A DNA stretch of 64,000 bases from Riptortus pedestris (taxonomy: Eukaryota; Arthropoda; Insecta; Hemiptera; Alydidae). The notes beneath the pieces were generated by a model. That model saw only the letters and a list, made by a program, of their open reading frames with translations. It ran no database searches and was not told the DNA's origin. The stretch covers positions 81,847,001 to 81,911,000 of the forward strand of contig CM032233.1 in the NCBI GenBank assembly GCA_019009955.1. The letters run 5' to 3'. Below are positions 23,919-34,965 of this stretch, one piece after another. Each line of letters starts with the position of its first letter. Position 1 is the first letter of the stretch. The translations under genes were made by a program, and so were the position numbers.

Positions 23919-23970
<52 letters not shown>
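23919..23970. repeat. (GA)n microsatellite
   Basis: Uninterrupted GA run of about 50 bp. Confidence 0.95.
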
Positions 23971-23971
<1 letters not shown>

Positions 23972-24601
23972 ATGTGAGAGAGGTTTAAATAAAATGTGAC
24001 TTCTGCATTGAAGCACTGCACACGCACAATTACATGAATCCTCAAAACCTCAAAGAATGAAGAAAGTAAAAACAGTTTAAATTTCGAATTACTCTCCCGC
24101 AATTAGGGGCTAAAACAAGGGGACGAATGAAAGGATTAGTAGCCCCTGAAGAAGGTGAATAGGTGCTGCGATGAGAAGCTTTATTGGAGCTGGTCCAGCT
24201 AAAAAGTAATTATCTGTAACGGAGTTGGCCTAACAGATTGTCCCGCACCACCACCAAGAACAGATCCTTAATAATACCTATGCTAATTTGACTGGGCTAT
24301 AACTAACTCTAAAAGCGGCCTACCCAATTATCCTTGGTATACAAACTGCTAAAAGCGCCCTTTGGGGGCTTCACATACTTTGCAGGTTTGACCTGTTTTT
24401 TCCGCCCCAGCTCTAACTGTAAAGCCTTGTTATTCATCAGGATTTAGGGAATAATCCAGGCTCCAATAGCCAAATCAATTCATACAACACAAGCTACTAA
24501 TTAGAGTGGGGCGTGCTTGGACGCTGACAATTAGTTTATTTCTGCCATTGACGTTTGTTGGTTAATATTATTTAGAAGCATTGTAATACAGACTTTTTTT
24601 T
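23971..24601. other. unique DNA, higher GC, no gene identified
   Basis: 24100-24440 is less AT-rich than its surroundings but contains no reading frame or motif I can name. Confidence 0.45.
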
Positions 24602-24742
24602 AGCAGATTTCCCTCAAGGGAAATCAGCTATTGAGGTCGTACTCATGACGCAATTTTCGAAATTTTTCTTCTAATCCATCGATCCTACATAAAAAATGAA
24701 GAAAATCAGGCCCGTTCAAAACTGTGTATATATATATAAAAA

Positions 24743-26265
24743 ATTGTAACCTCTGTCTGTATATTGATTTTTTTCGCGAAATTTCACGATAACTTTTCGT
24801 TTCACATGTCATAGACACCATAACTGCATTTTGTTTCTTTCGTGTATGTTTGTTTATTTGTTTGTTTGTTTGTTACCTTTTCACGCATAAACGGCTGAAC
24901 CGAATTTTATGAAACTTGGTATGTATATTACTACAAGCCCAACTTAGACTTTAGGCTATACTAATATTCTCTAATAGGAGTGTGGGTTATAAGGGAGGCT
25001 TGAAATTAAAAATAGCGATATTTCGTTTCCTATTGGTTTTTCGGCAAATATGTACATAAAAAAAAGTTGTTTATTTTGTTATTTAGAGTAACTTTTGTTA
25101 TGTAAACTTTCTTGGAATACTGAAGTATAAATGAGTTATACGCTAAAAACTATAGCGGGAGTCCAGAATTTTATTTGGCACAAAAGACTCAACCGAACTA
25201 AACCAAACTCGGTATGTGAATTAGTACTAACGCCTTCCTTATAATAAGCCATACTAACATTTCTAGGGACGGGCAGGAGTGGGGGTTATATAGGAGGCCT
25301 GAAATTAAAAATAGCGATATTTCGTCTCCTATTGCTTTTTCAGCAAATATAAACATAACAAAAGTTGTTTATTTTGTTATTTAGAGTAACTTTTGTTATA
25401 TGCACTTCTGCCGTATACGGAAGTGTAAAAGAGTTATACGCTAAAAACTATAGCGGGAGTCCACAATTTTATTTGGCACAAAAGACTCAACCGAACTAAA
25501 CCAAACTCGGTATGTGAATCAGCACTAACGTCTTCCTTATAATAAGCCATACTAACATTTCTAGGGACGGGCAGGAGTGGGGGTTATAAAGAAGGCCTGA
25601 AATTAATAATGGTGATATTTCGTTTCCTATTGAATTTTCGGCAAATATGCACATATTAAAAGTTGTTTATTTTGTAATTTAGAGAAACTTTTTTTATATA
25701 CACTATCATCATATACCGAAGTATAAAGGCGTTATAAGTTAAAAATTATAGCTGGAGTCAACAATTTTATTTGGCACAAAACACTCAACCAAAATAAATA
25801 AAACACTCGGTATGTGTATTAGCACTAACGCCTTCCTTATAATAAGCCACACTAACATTTCTAGGGACGGACAGGAGTGGGGGTTATATGGGAGGCCTGA
25901 AATTAAAAATAGCGATATTTCGTCTCCTATTGGGGTTTCGGCAAATACGCACATAACAAAAGTGGTTTATTTTGTTATAAAGAGAAATTTGCTCAACAAT
26001 TCTTTTCAATATGAACTACCAGGTACCTCACCTGGAAAAATTAATTCAAATGTATGTTAATATTTTGTCATTAATAATTCAAATCTATGCATAATGTACA
26101 GGAAACGGGAAATATGACAATATGGAGGACAATGAAGTCTTACATAAAAAATTAATTACAAATCCGCAGAAACGACGGGTAGGGTATTAACCCTAAATTC
26201 TGGGACGGGTAAATGTCAAAAAATTGTGCAAATGAATTCCCGAGCGAAGCCGGGTATCTGAGCTA

Positions 26266-26266
<1 letters not shown>
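24743..26266 (+). mobile_element. F2 Helitron-like element
   Basis: Starts TTGTAACCTCTGTCTGTATA, with CGCGAAATTTCACGATAAC, a GTTT microsatellite at about 24846-24874 and CACGCATAAACGGCTGAAC. It then has four roughly 300-bp modules, each opening with AGGAGTGGGGGTTATA..AAATTAAAAATAGCGATATT (near 24985, 25275, 25577 and 25872). It ends GAATTCCCGAGCGAAGCCGG, GTATCTGAG, CTAG|T. The terminal hairpin is CCCG-AGCGAAG-CCGGG. No coding sequence is seen; it is non-autonomous. The GCCGTTTATGCGTGAAAAGG-type motif is shared by many arthropod Helitron-like elements, which is general knowledge and was not checked here. Confidence 0.85.

Positions 26267-26320
<54 letters not shown>
26267..26320. repeat. (TA)n between two opposing F2 ends
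   Basis: Pure TA run of 54 bp joining CTAG|T of one F2 to the ACTAG end of the next. Confidence 0.95.
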
Positions 26321-26321
<1 letters not shown>

Positions 26322-28456
26322 TAGCTAAGGTACCCGGCGATGCCCGGGAAATCATTGCTGACTGACTAATGATTGTATTTTTATAGCAAGACTTCAATGT
26401 GTACAATTGCACTTCCCTCCACGATGTATTGTTTTTTTCAAAACAGACAATCCTAAAGTGTAACTTTCAGGGTTAATAGAATAGAAATTTTAGTTTTGAA
26501 GAATATATGAAAATGGGTTCCTAATTTATCCCTCACGACTTTTTGACTCACGGTTTTTGAATAATTCAAACCATTATCATGGGTAGCATTTAACACAATT
26601 AAATATCTTCTATAATGAACATATTTCCTGCCAAAAATCAAACCAAGCACATATAGTTTTATACATAAGATTATATTCGTATTAGTAAGCCTCAGTGAAA
26701 ATCACTTCCCGTCGTGGCAGCATTCCACAGGAAATAACTAAACTCAATTACTTCCCGTCCATTTCCGCTCTTGCAGGAGCTTTATCATCGTTGTTTTCCT
26801 TAGAATATTGATTCAGAATATTATTTTAATAATTTATCTCCCTGATGGAACTAAATAATAGATCACTAATCATTATTTTATTATTGATACTTCACACATT
26901 CATATCGAGTATATATTAAATAAAATAAATGCTCTTATAGTTTATATTCTATTAGAAATAAATAACAAAGTTATAGGGAAAATAAATAAATAAATGAGGA
27001 GGCGACGGAGATTTATAAGCGCACTAATCCGAATCATACTTGCAACTATCATATAAGACTAAAACATAACATCTTTTGTCATAATATGCATTTATTAAAA
27101 ACACTTAACTAAGCACTAATAAAATTAATGACTCCCGCATCGGTTTTTGCGTATATGCCATGTTAACTTGATTTACGGCAAAAGTGAATACAACAAAAGT
27201 TACTTTAAATAACAAAATTAAACAACTTTTGCTATGTGCACGTTAGCCGAAAAAAAATAGAAAATGAAAATTGCGAATTTTTATCTCAGGCCTGTCTTAT
27301 AACCCCCACTCCCGTTTGAACCTAAACATTTAAATGTAGCTTATAATCATGGAAGAATTAATGCTAATTCGCATACCAAGTTTTGTTAAATTCGGTTCAA
27401 TCGTTTGTGCTCAACAAAATTGTTGGCTTCCGCTTTAGTTTTTAAAGCATATCTCGTTTATGTTATACAGCAAAAGTGAATATAACCAAAGTCACTTTAA
27501 ATAACAAAATAAACAACTTTTGTCATGTGCATATTTGCAGAAAAAGCAGTAGAAAAAGAAATATCGCTATTTTTAATTTCAGGCCTCCCTTATAACCCCC
27601 ACTCCTGCCCGTCCCTAGAAATATTGGTATGGCTTATGATAATTAAGGTGTCAGAGATAATACACATACCGAGTTTTATTTAGTTCGGTGGACTCTTTTG
27701 TGCCAAATAATATTCTTGACACCCGCTATAATTTTTAGCGTATAATGCCTTTATAATTCGGTATTCGCCGATAGTGTATATAAACAAAGTTTCTCTAAAT
27801 AACAAAATAAACAACTTTTGTTATGTGCATATTTGCCGAAACACCAATAGGAAACGGAATATCACTATTTTTAATTTCAGGCGTCCCTTATGACCCCCAC
27901 TCCTACCCGTCCCTAGAAATGTTTGAATGGCTTATTATAAGGAAGGCGTTAGTGCTAATACACATACCGAGTTTTATTTAGTTCGGTTGAGTCTTTGTGC
28001 CAAATAAAATTGTTGACTCCCGCTATAATTTTTAGCGTATAACACCTTTATAGTTCGGTATACGAAAAAAGTGCATATAACAAAAGTTACTCTAAATTAC
28101 AAAATAAACAACTTTTGTTATGTGCATATTTGCTGAAAAAGCTATAGGAAACGAAATATCGCTATTTTTAATTTCAGGCCTCCCTTATAACCCCCACTCC
28201 TGTTTGTCTTAGAGAATATTAATATAGCCTAAAGTCTAAGTTGTGCTAGTAGTAATATACATAACAAGTTTCATAAAATTCGGTTCAGCCGTTTATGCGT
28301 GAAAAGGTAACAAACAAACAAACAAACAAATAAACAAACAAACAAACAAACAGACACCAAAGAAACAAAATGCAGTTATGGTGTCTATGACATGTGAAAC
28401 GAAAAGTTATCATGAAATTTCGCGAAAAAAATCAATGTACAGACAGAGGTTACAAT
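26321..28456 (-). mobile_element. F2 Helitron-like element, minus strand, long form
   Basis: In plus orientation it opens with CTAGCTAAGGTACCCGGCGA and TGCCCGGGAAATCATTG, the hairpin end in reverse. About 650 bp of element-specific sequence follows, then four modules (near 27295, 27580, 27888 and 28177) and CGGTTCAGCCGTTTATGCGT, an AAACAAAC run, and ATGTACAGACAGAGGTTACA. About 2.1 kb, the longest F2 here. The 26385-26650 part is repeated at 50740-50975. No replicase is seen. Confidence 0.85.
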
Positions 28457-28481
28457 TTTATATATATATAGATATATATAT

Positions 28482-28534
<53 letters not shown>

Positions 28535-28566
28535 TAGATAGATAGATCTATCTATCTATCTATCTT
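28457..28566. repeat. (TA)n ending in a TAGA/TCTA palindrome
   Basis: A TA run is followed by TAGATAGATAGATAGATC and its mirror (28531-28565), a perfect inverted tetranucleotide repeat able to form a hairpin. Confidence 0.95.
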
Positions 28567-29362
28567 TATATTTGTGTGTTACCGCTCTAGCGGTTGCAAT
28601 TTTTTTTTATTGTTACCAAACTCGATATTTAGTCGTTTTATGCAAAAAGAAAGATCAAGTTCATGAACAGCTGAAATCGAGCACGGGGAAGGGGGTTAAA
28701 GGGGGAGAAATTGAAAAATTCAAAATATCTCCGTTTCTATATGTCGGATAGAAAACGTGTGTAGAATAAGTCTTATTTTAAATTTAATTTACTATACATA
28801 TTGTTATATACATTTATTCTTTATCTTGAATATTAACCGAGATATTTGCATTTATCAGTTTTCAGCCTTCAATAAACCCCCACTACTACTCGTGTTACAA
28901 AAACAATGCTCTGTTATATAATAAACCACATTATTCGAAGCATAAATACGAAATATGTTTTTCCAGAGACCTTTATTATGCGGGATAGATGCAAATATGT
29001 TCTTGTGACCCCCCATGTCTTAAATTCTTGGACTACTAAAATTTGATTGATTGAGATAAAAAAAATTTCTGATTCATTATAAATTACAGTACTAGATATA
29101 TATAGTACATAGTTTTCAATAAAACGAATATGTTATATTCTGATATGTTTCAGGTCTTGTTTTTCTTTAAGCTCAGCCGTTGGCAGACCTGTTTGTTTAC
29201 ATTTGAGACGCTTCCCGCCGACAGGGGAAAGATTTTTTATTACCGTTTTGCTTTATTCACTAAATATTCACGGTGGTGTTGTGTTAGCAGTATTTAGGAT
29301 TATCTATTATAAATCTCCAAGAGGGAAATCGGCTTAGTTTACGCAGCCCCTGCGTGACGGAC

Positions 29363-30081
29363 TTTTTTTCAATCGGTTCATGCTCAATTTATTCGTGATT
29401 TCAATATATTACATTTTAATATGAGATTAAAATATTTTCATTTATTGAAAGGGATTTGAATAAAACCTTCCTTAATTACACATATTAACTTGTTCATAAC
29501 ATCAAGAATTTTCATTGCTACTAGAGGAAAGGTGTCATATGTTTTCCGCTAGATTAGTGGAATTGTTGGTGAAAAAATGTCTATAATCTTATTCGAATAA
29601 AATAACTGTGTTGCTACCATACTCATAACTTTCGCTTCTTATCTTCTTAATCAACGTGATAGGTTCAATGACCAATGGCTCTTTGATAAAAGGGTTAGAA
29701 AGTTCCCCTATCAACCTTATTGAACATTTTCTTTCTTAGTGTCTTTGGCTGCTTATTATTATGTAAAGTGAGATTAAGAAGTAGAGAGTTCATTTTTTAC
29801 AGTTACATAAAATAAAAATTAGTTCTTAAAAGTAAAAGATAACTTAATAATTGTATTACTGTTACAAAAATAAGATATTTTAATTTAAGAAGTTGGTAAT
29901 ATACAACATATCGTGTTAGCATATTATCATGCATCCTGATATCATGAATGCAATGAATAACTCATATAATTATGCATTCATTGTAAAGGGCAATTAATGA
30001 ATTTCATTTATTTATTCCGTGTACAGTACTTACCTCTGTGAGTTATTGGCAAAACGATTGGATCCCGTTATATAAAATGAA
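29363..30081. other. unique AT-rich DNA, no gene
   Basis: No gene or repeat seen. Confidence 0.5.
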
Positions 30082-30395
30082 AATTCAGTTACGCAGGGGC
30101 TACGTTAACTTAGCAGATTTCCCAGGTGCGTTACATATTTGCATTTATCTCAAAACGTAAAAGTTCAATGAGAACAATATTTGATATTCAGACTTTAAAT
30201 ATAGTGCTTCATAATATAACAGCTTTTTGTTAATATGACATGAGTGGAAGTGGAGGTTTACTGTTGGCCAAAAACTGAAATATGGAAATATCGAGGTTAA
30301 TATTTAATTTAGAGAAAAATATATAAATTATAGAACATCACATTTGCAACAAGATTGATTCTATACAATTATTCGATCCAAAGCATATATTATAA
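30082..30395 (-). mobile_element. F1 repeat, minus strand, truncated
   Basis: Reverse right end (CAGTTACGCAGGGGCTACGT, TTAGCAGATTTCCCAGGTG) joins directly to TTTGCATTTATCTCAAAACG and then GTTAATATTTAATTTAGAG and CAATTATTCGATCCA. The usual 300 bp between the right end and the TTTGCAT block is deleted. It ends where the next Helitron-like element begins. Confidence 0.8.
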
Positions 30396-30408
30396 CTTTA
30401 TATATATA

Positions 30409-31037
30409 ATTCTACAGTACGTGTGTATGTCACTGAACTCCTCCTAAACGGCGGCACCGATTTGAATGAATTTTTTTGTACGGCTTTGGGTGACGCCGTG
30501 GATGGTTTAGCGTCACAAATCAGCCCGGCAGATGGAGCAGGAGGGGGGATCCTAAGGGAGGCCTAAAATTAAAAATAGCGATATTTCGTTTCCTATAGGT
30601 TTTTTGGCAAATATGCACAGTATAAAATTTGTTTATTTTATTTATTCAGAGTAACTTTTGTTATATCCACTTTTGTAGAATAACAAAGTATAAACGAGAT
30701 ATACACTAAAACATTAAAGTGGGAGCCAACAATTTTATTGGGCACTAACGATTGAACCGTACTTAACAAAATTCTATATGTAAATTAGCATTTATTCTTC
30801 CATGATTATAAGCTATATTAAATTTTTTAGGTTCGAAAGGGAGTGGGGGTTATATGGGAGGCCTGAATAAAAAATTCGCGATATATTATTTTTTATTTGT
30901 TTTTAGGCAAACGTGCACATAACAAATGTTGTTTTTTGTGTTATTAAAAGTAGATTTTTTTTAAACATAATATTATTAAATTTAATATCCTAATCGCTTG
31001 AAATATCATAGAGGACAACGTCTGTTGGGTCCGCTAG
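30409..31037 (+). mobile_element. Helitron-like element of a distinct family
   Basis: The start is TACAGTACGTGTGTATGTCAC, CTCCTAAACGGCGGCACCGA, TTTGAATGAATTTTTTTGTA and GGTGACGCCGTGGATGG. The end is GGACAACGTCTGTTGGGTCC, GCTAG. The GGAC..GTCC hairpin directly before CTAG fits a Helitron 3' terminus. I know this ACGTCTGTTGGGTC end as a common arthropod Helitron-like motif, but could not search. Internally it shares the F2 module (GGCCTAAAATTAAAAATAGC near 30567, and again near 30860), so F2 modules are exchanged between families. (TA)n flanks both ends. Confidence 0.75.
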
Positions 31038-31038
31038 A

Positions 31039-31074
<36 letters not shown>

Positions 31075-31542
31075 CAATATATAATATATATGAATATAAC
31101 AATAAAAATAACAACTTAGGTACAACATATGAATGGCTTTAATATAACATAACAATATTTATAATTTAATATAACATAGCAATAATTATAATAGTATATA
31201 ACAATAACTGTTGTAAAATAATATAAATGACAATAACATAATAGTCTTAACACAACATGAAGATAGCTTTAACAAATTATAGCAATAATTGTTAAAACAC
31301 ATAAAAATAGTTCCATCATGATATAACAACTACAGTACAACAATTATAATATAGTTCAACAAACAAAGACAATATACTATAGATATACAAAACATATAAA
31401 AGGCTGTGACCCTGCTGTGTAAACAAAACAAGGAAGGTTACTATAACCCTAGTCCTAGTGCAATAACCATGTATAATAGTTTGTAGGTATCTTTAGTCTT
31501 GGTAAGTAATAATAAGGGGAAAAACACCCTTTTACAATAATG
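31038..31542. repeat. (TA)n and low-complexity AATATAACAATA-rich DNA
   Basis: A TA run at 31038-31073 precedes about 350 bp of loosely periodic AT-rich sequence (ATATAACA, AATAACAATA). No gene. Confidence 0.6.
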
Positions 31543-31676
31543 TGTAATAACAATGTGCAATATTATAAAGTAGTACCTGTAATTTTACAGCCCTGAAGAA
31601 AAGAAAATAAAGATTCTCGGCATAAACTAAGATTTGTTCACCAACATTGACCAAAACTCCAAAAAGAATAACAACA

Positions 31677-31680
<4 letters not shown>
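31543..31680 (+). repeat. F3 repeat, diverged single copy
   Basis: AATAACAATGTGCAATAT, AAGTAGTACCTGTAATTTT, ACAGCCCTGAAGAAAAG, GGCATAAAC, CATTGACCAAAACTCC and AACAACACCATATATAT match the arms at 44441-44785. An internal 'GAAATATTG' is deleted. The outer end abuts (TA)n as in the other copies. Confidence 0.8.

Positions 31681-31741
<61 letters not shown>
31681..31741. repeat. (TA)n microsatellite
   Basis: Pure TA run next to F3. Confidence 0.95.
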
Positions 31742-31742
<1 letters not shown>

Positions 31743-32361
31743 TAAGCGAATTCTCTGACCTGTTATATTAATTGCTCAAAAACGTTGGATTAACTCAACG
31801 AGAGCATAGCAAGGTATAAAGTGATGCAATATATTGTACAGTGACGAGATTGTGTAAGAGGATTTTGAATGGAGTGAGATGGCAGCTAATAGGACAGGAT
31901 GGGTGGGGGGTCGAGGGACGAGGATAAGTAATGGCTGAGCGATAGTCTCTGGCTGTATATTAGGAGTAATGAGACGCAAGGATATCTATCCAACACGAGA
32001 ATCGGCTCTCTACCAGAGAACACACCCCTACCCCATCCCCCAACCCCCTTCCTCACTTCTTTCTATTTGCATAATTGATTTCCATTCTTTCACCAAATGA
32101 CCCGACTCCATTCCATTCTGAAAATAGCCGATAAAAAGAAGTTTTATTAGATAAAAAGAACATTATTCCCTCCCACTTCTATATATATGTAGAACGGGGG
32201 AAACTTTTACCCACTTTCATTCCGATTGTTTCCGTAGATTTAACGAAATGAGTTGAATTCACTTCCAAGGTTTCAAAATGATAGAGATAACACTATTTTA
32301 TTTGAAGTATAAAGGCTTCACATATAAAATCGTAGATAGTTCGATATTTAAGCATCAGACA
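31742..32361. other. unique DNA, no gene
   Basis: No recognisable gene or repeat. Confidence 0.5.
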
Positions 32362-32372
32362 TGGATAGCACT

Positions 32373-33009
32373 TTTTTTTATATATATTTATTCGTTTATT
32401 TGCAACAACATATATACATATTACAAGCAAATGATGTGAATGATATAACAATTGGCTTGATTATTCACTTGAGGTGGGAAGTTGTCCATTGACAATACCC
32501 ACATTGGAGGGAACATTGGCTGGTACTAAATGGAGTTATTCTGAGCACTACACAAGGAGATCTCTTGGCCACTTACGCTTCAGTCGTCGTCTTGGGTTTT
32601 CTGGAATATGGGTAGATGAAAGTGATTCGACTAGAGGATTAGGATGTGCGGGAAGGAGAGAGTGGAATTTCTGATATCGGGATTTTGCGAGGGCATGGAC
32701 AAAAGGAATGTTGAGGTCGTTATGGAGAGTTAAATTGGATACATAAAATGGGGAATCTGTAATTTTGCGGAGTATTCTGGATTGGAGAGTTTGGATTTTG
32801 TAGGAATTTGAAGGTTTAGTGGAACCCCAAAGTTGAAGTCCTTATGTCCATATTGGTCTATTTTAAGTTTTGGATACATAAATGGGGAATCTGAGTACTG
32901 TCGTATAAATCAGTCGTTTGTTGCGTAGTGATAGTTTAGATTTGTTGTCAAGTAGTCTTAGTGCAAATGGAACGTCGTAGGGTAAATGTTACATGGCTTG
33001 ATTTGCTGT
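32373..33009 (-). mobile_element. jockey-type LINE, 5'-truncated, perfect target duplication
   Basis: A 637-bp insertion is bounded by TGGATAGCACT on both sides (32362-32372 and 33010-33020). Read on the minus strand it ends with AAATAAACGAATAAATATA and an A-run (T-run at 32372-32379). It is severely 5'-truncated, as is usual for LINE insertions made by target-primed reverse transcription. The C-terminal part of a jockey-like ORF2 is recognisable inside. Confidence 0.92.
32557..32985 (-). pseudogene. jockey-clade ORF2 C-terminal fragment
   Basis: Minus-strand frames read LLDNKSKLSLRNKRLIYTTV, then RPIWT-stop-GLQLWGSTKPS, QTLQSRILRKITDSPFYVSN, LTLHNDLNIPFVHALAKSRY, HPNPLVESLSSTHIPENPRR and KRKWPRDL. 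The S-L-N-KRLIY, RPIWTYG-QLWG, ITD-P-YVSN-TLH-DL-IP and KRKW-RDL motifs are the region after the reverse transcriptase in jockey-type elements (family knowledge). It has an in-frame stop where a Tyr is normal (RPIWT-stop-G) and about 30 bp of duplicated TTCCCCAT..TATGTATCC sequence at 32866-32895 that breaks the frame. The catalytic YxDD lies upstream of the truncation, so it is non-functional. Confidence 0.9.
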
Positions 33010-33029
33010 TGGATAGCACTAAAACTCCA

Positions 33030-33960
33030 AATGCACAAAAAAAATATAGAAATAGTAACTTCACTTGCCTGCTTGCGTGTATTTCACTCAGAGTATCCCT
33101 CTAACATGGGAGTTTATTTAAGTTTTGTGTGTTCTATCCTGTGGATACTACTCACATTTCGATAATTAAACAATAATAGTTTGTATACAATAATTATAAA
33201 TATTATAAAAACAAAAAAACATATGTTAACATTATATAAGTGCATGAACAGTAGGTGTTGATCTACAAAACGGTGTCCAATTCATGTATAAATGCATTAA
33301 ATCCCTTGTTGTATGTGAGTAAAAGTTTCGGTTTGTCCGTCGGCAAATTTACGTTTCGTAAGGTAATGTACTTGATGAGTTTTGTTCTTGGTCCGTCAAG
33401 TAATGTACAGTCATATAAGAGGTGGTCACATGTCTGTTCAGTCTCATAGTCACATTTGCAAGTATTTGTGTTTGTTAGTTTAAATTTGTGCAAGTAGCTT
33501 TTAGTCGGTTCATATCTTGATATAGGTTGTATTTGTTTAGAATTGCTAAGTGTTATTTCATGTCTCCGGTATATATGTAATTATGTAATTGTCGTCCTTT
33601 AGGAGTGTTTGTCCATCTTTTGCCCCATTTTTAATTAAAATTTGGTTTTTTTAATATGTAATAGGTTTCCCCATTTTTTATAAGTTTCGTGTTAAAAGAG
33701 TTTTTCTACGTACATGAAGCTGTATTTGCAAGTTGGTATTCTGTATCATTTCCTAAATTTCCCAGAGTGTCCTTTTATCCATGCTATTGCCACTATTACA
33801 TTTCTCTACGTACATAATGTGATCAGTCTTCTGATCTGTTCAGTCTGTTCATTATGATTTTCGTTATTGTAAATGCGGGCTATGTTGCTGTCCGTGTAGG
33901 TAATACTAGTCTCTCTGTCACTTGAAATTTTGTGCTGTACGTTCCTTGTTATTACAGCAA
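33030..33960 (-). pseudogene. I/R1-like LINE fragment: RNase H and C-terminal Cys-His region
   Basis: On the minus strand, in order, come YTDSNIARIYNNENHNEQTE, AIAWIKGHSGKF (RNase H style 'WVKGHSG..GNE'), a GQKMDKHS/KGR region similar to the 'WQ..WD.STKGR' segment, and then HKFKLTNTNTCKCDYETEQT, CDHLLYDC and PRTKLIKYI. The C-x-C..H-x4-C pattern (CKCDYETEQTCDHLLYDC) is the usual cysteine motif at the end of LINEs that carry RNase H. The last 76 residues (33263-33493) are open; upstream parts need several frame changes. 3' flanking sequence continues to about 33030. Other RNase H LINE clades are possible. Confidence 0.8.
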
Positions 33961-34074
33961 AAATACGAAATGTTGAGTGAAAATCTTAAATATCTACAAT
34001 TAAGAAAAAAATAAACATTATGTCCACATTTTATTAAAATACCTGAGAAATCATTGGGGCACTGAGGACGATAC
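33961..34074. other. short AT-rich spacer
   Basis: No feature seen. Confidence 0.4.
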
Positions 34075-34481
34075 AGAAGGGGGGGGGGCGTCAACAGAAC
34101 GAATTTGCATATATCTCACAAAATAAAAGTTCAATGAAAACAATATTTGGTATTTAACCTTGGAATGAAGAGGTTTTTATTTATTTATTATTAATATGAC
34201 ATGAGTAGGAATGGGGGGTTACTAAAAGCCGTAAAATATAAAATCAAAATATCTCGGATAATATTCATGATACCGAAAATAATTATAAAAACAACATTTA
34301 TAGATCTTCCAATTTTCAATAATATTGGTTCTATACAATTTTTCGATCCGACGTATAGTAACGAAGGTATTTAGAAACCCCCCTTCCACTGTTCCAGTTC
34401 AGCCATTAATGAACTTGATCTATCTTATATATAAAAAGATTGAATACAGGTTTAGTAACGATCAAACAAAAAGTGTTACCG

Positions 34482-34527
<46 letters not shown>

Positions 34528-34647
34528 TTGAACGGATCTCGTTTTTGGCGTCTCCTGGGTAGGATCGAAGGACATTTGAAGAAATTCTTCGTCAATCTCG
34601 TCATGAGTGCAACTGCAACCGCTGATTTCCCTTCAGGGAAATCTGCT
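34075..34647 (-). mobile_element. F1 repeat, minus strand, left two thirds
   Basis: Reverse blocks GAACGAATTTGCATATATCT, AAGTTCAATGAAAACAATAT, CTCGGATAATATTCATG, TTTTTCGATCCGACGTATAG, CATTAATGAACTTGATC, a (TA)n run (34486-34523), TTTGGCGTCTCCTGGGTAGG and the palindrome TTTCCCTTCAGGGAAA ending TCTGCT. The right end is absent; it stops near a G-run. Confidence 0.85.
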
Positions 34648-34965
34648 AAAAATGTGAAGTTGGATACCATCGACGATTATCCAGTTGGTGAACAGTCCGT
34701 CTTTTCGTTGACTTCTTCAGAATTCATTCTTACCCTGCAGAGATCTCTCTAATTCAATACACATGCTAAGAGAACTAGTTGTTAAATAAAATGTCTTATC
34801 TTATATCATCCCGAATATGAATACCCAGAATATTACAGAAGAAAGTGTTAATTAAATAGTGCACATGGAGGAAGATGCCTTGCAACAGCTGAATTAGGCA
34901 TCCTTTGTAAGAGACATCAAAAACCTGACTAAAAGCCTAAAGGAACGCGTTTGGGTGTTTGTTTT

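Larger units (their letters stand above)
24602..29362 (+). mobile_element. F1 repeat split by two head-to-head F2 elements
   Basis: The left end AGCAGATTTCCCTCAAGGG to GCCCGTTCAAAACTG lies at 24602-24740. F1 resumes at about 28566 (GTGTTACCGCTCTAGCGG) and runs through the poly-G tract, GATATTTGCATTTATCAG, ACCCCCACTACTACTCG and GTGTTAGCAGTATTTAGG to a perfect right end, with the CGCAGCCCCTGCG hairpin and GACGGAC before a T-run. The two halves together make one full-length F1 of about 0.94 kb. About 3.8 kb of foreign DNA fills its microsatellite position. Confidence 0.9.

Noticed and set aside
30409..31037. Assigning this element to F2
   Set aside because: It shares F2 internal modules, but both ends differ, so it is kept as a separate Helitron-like family.
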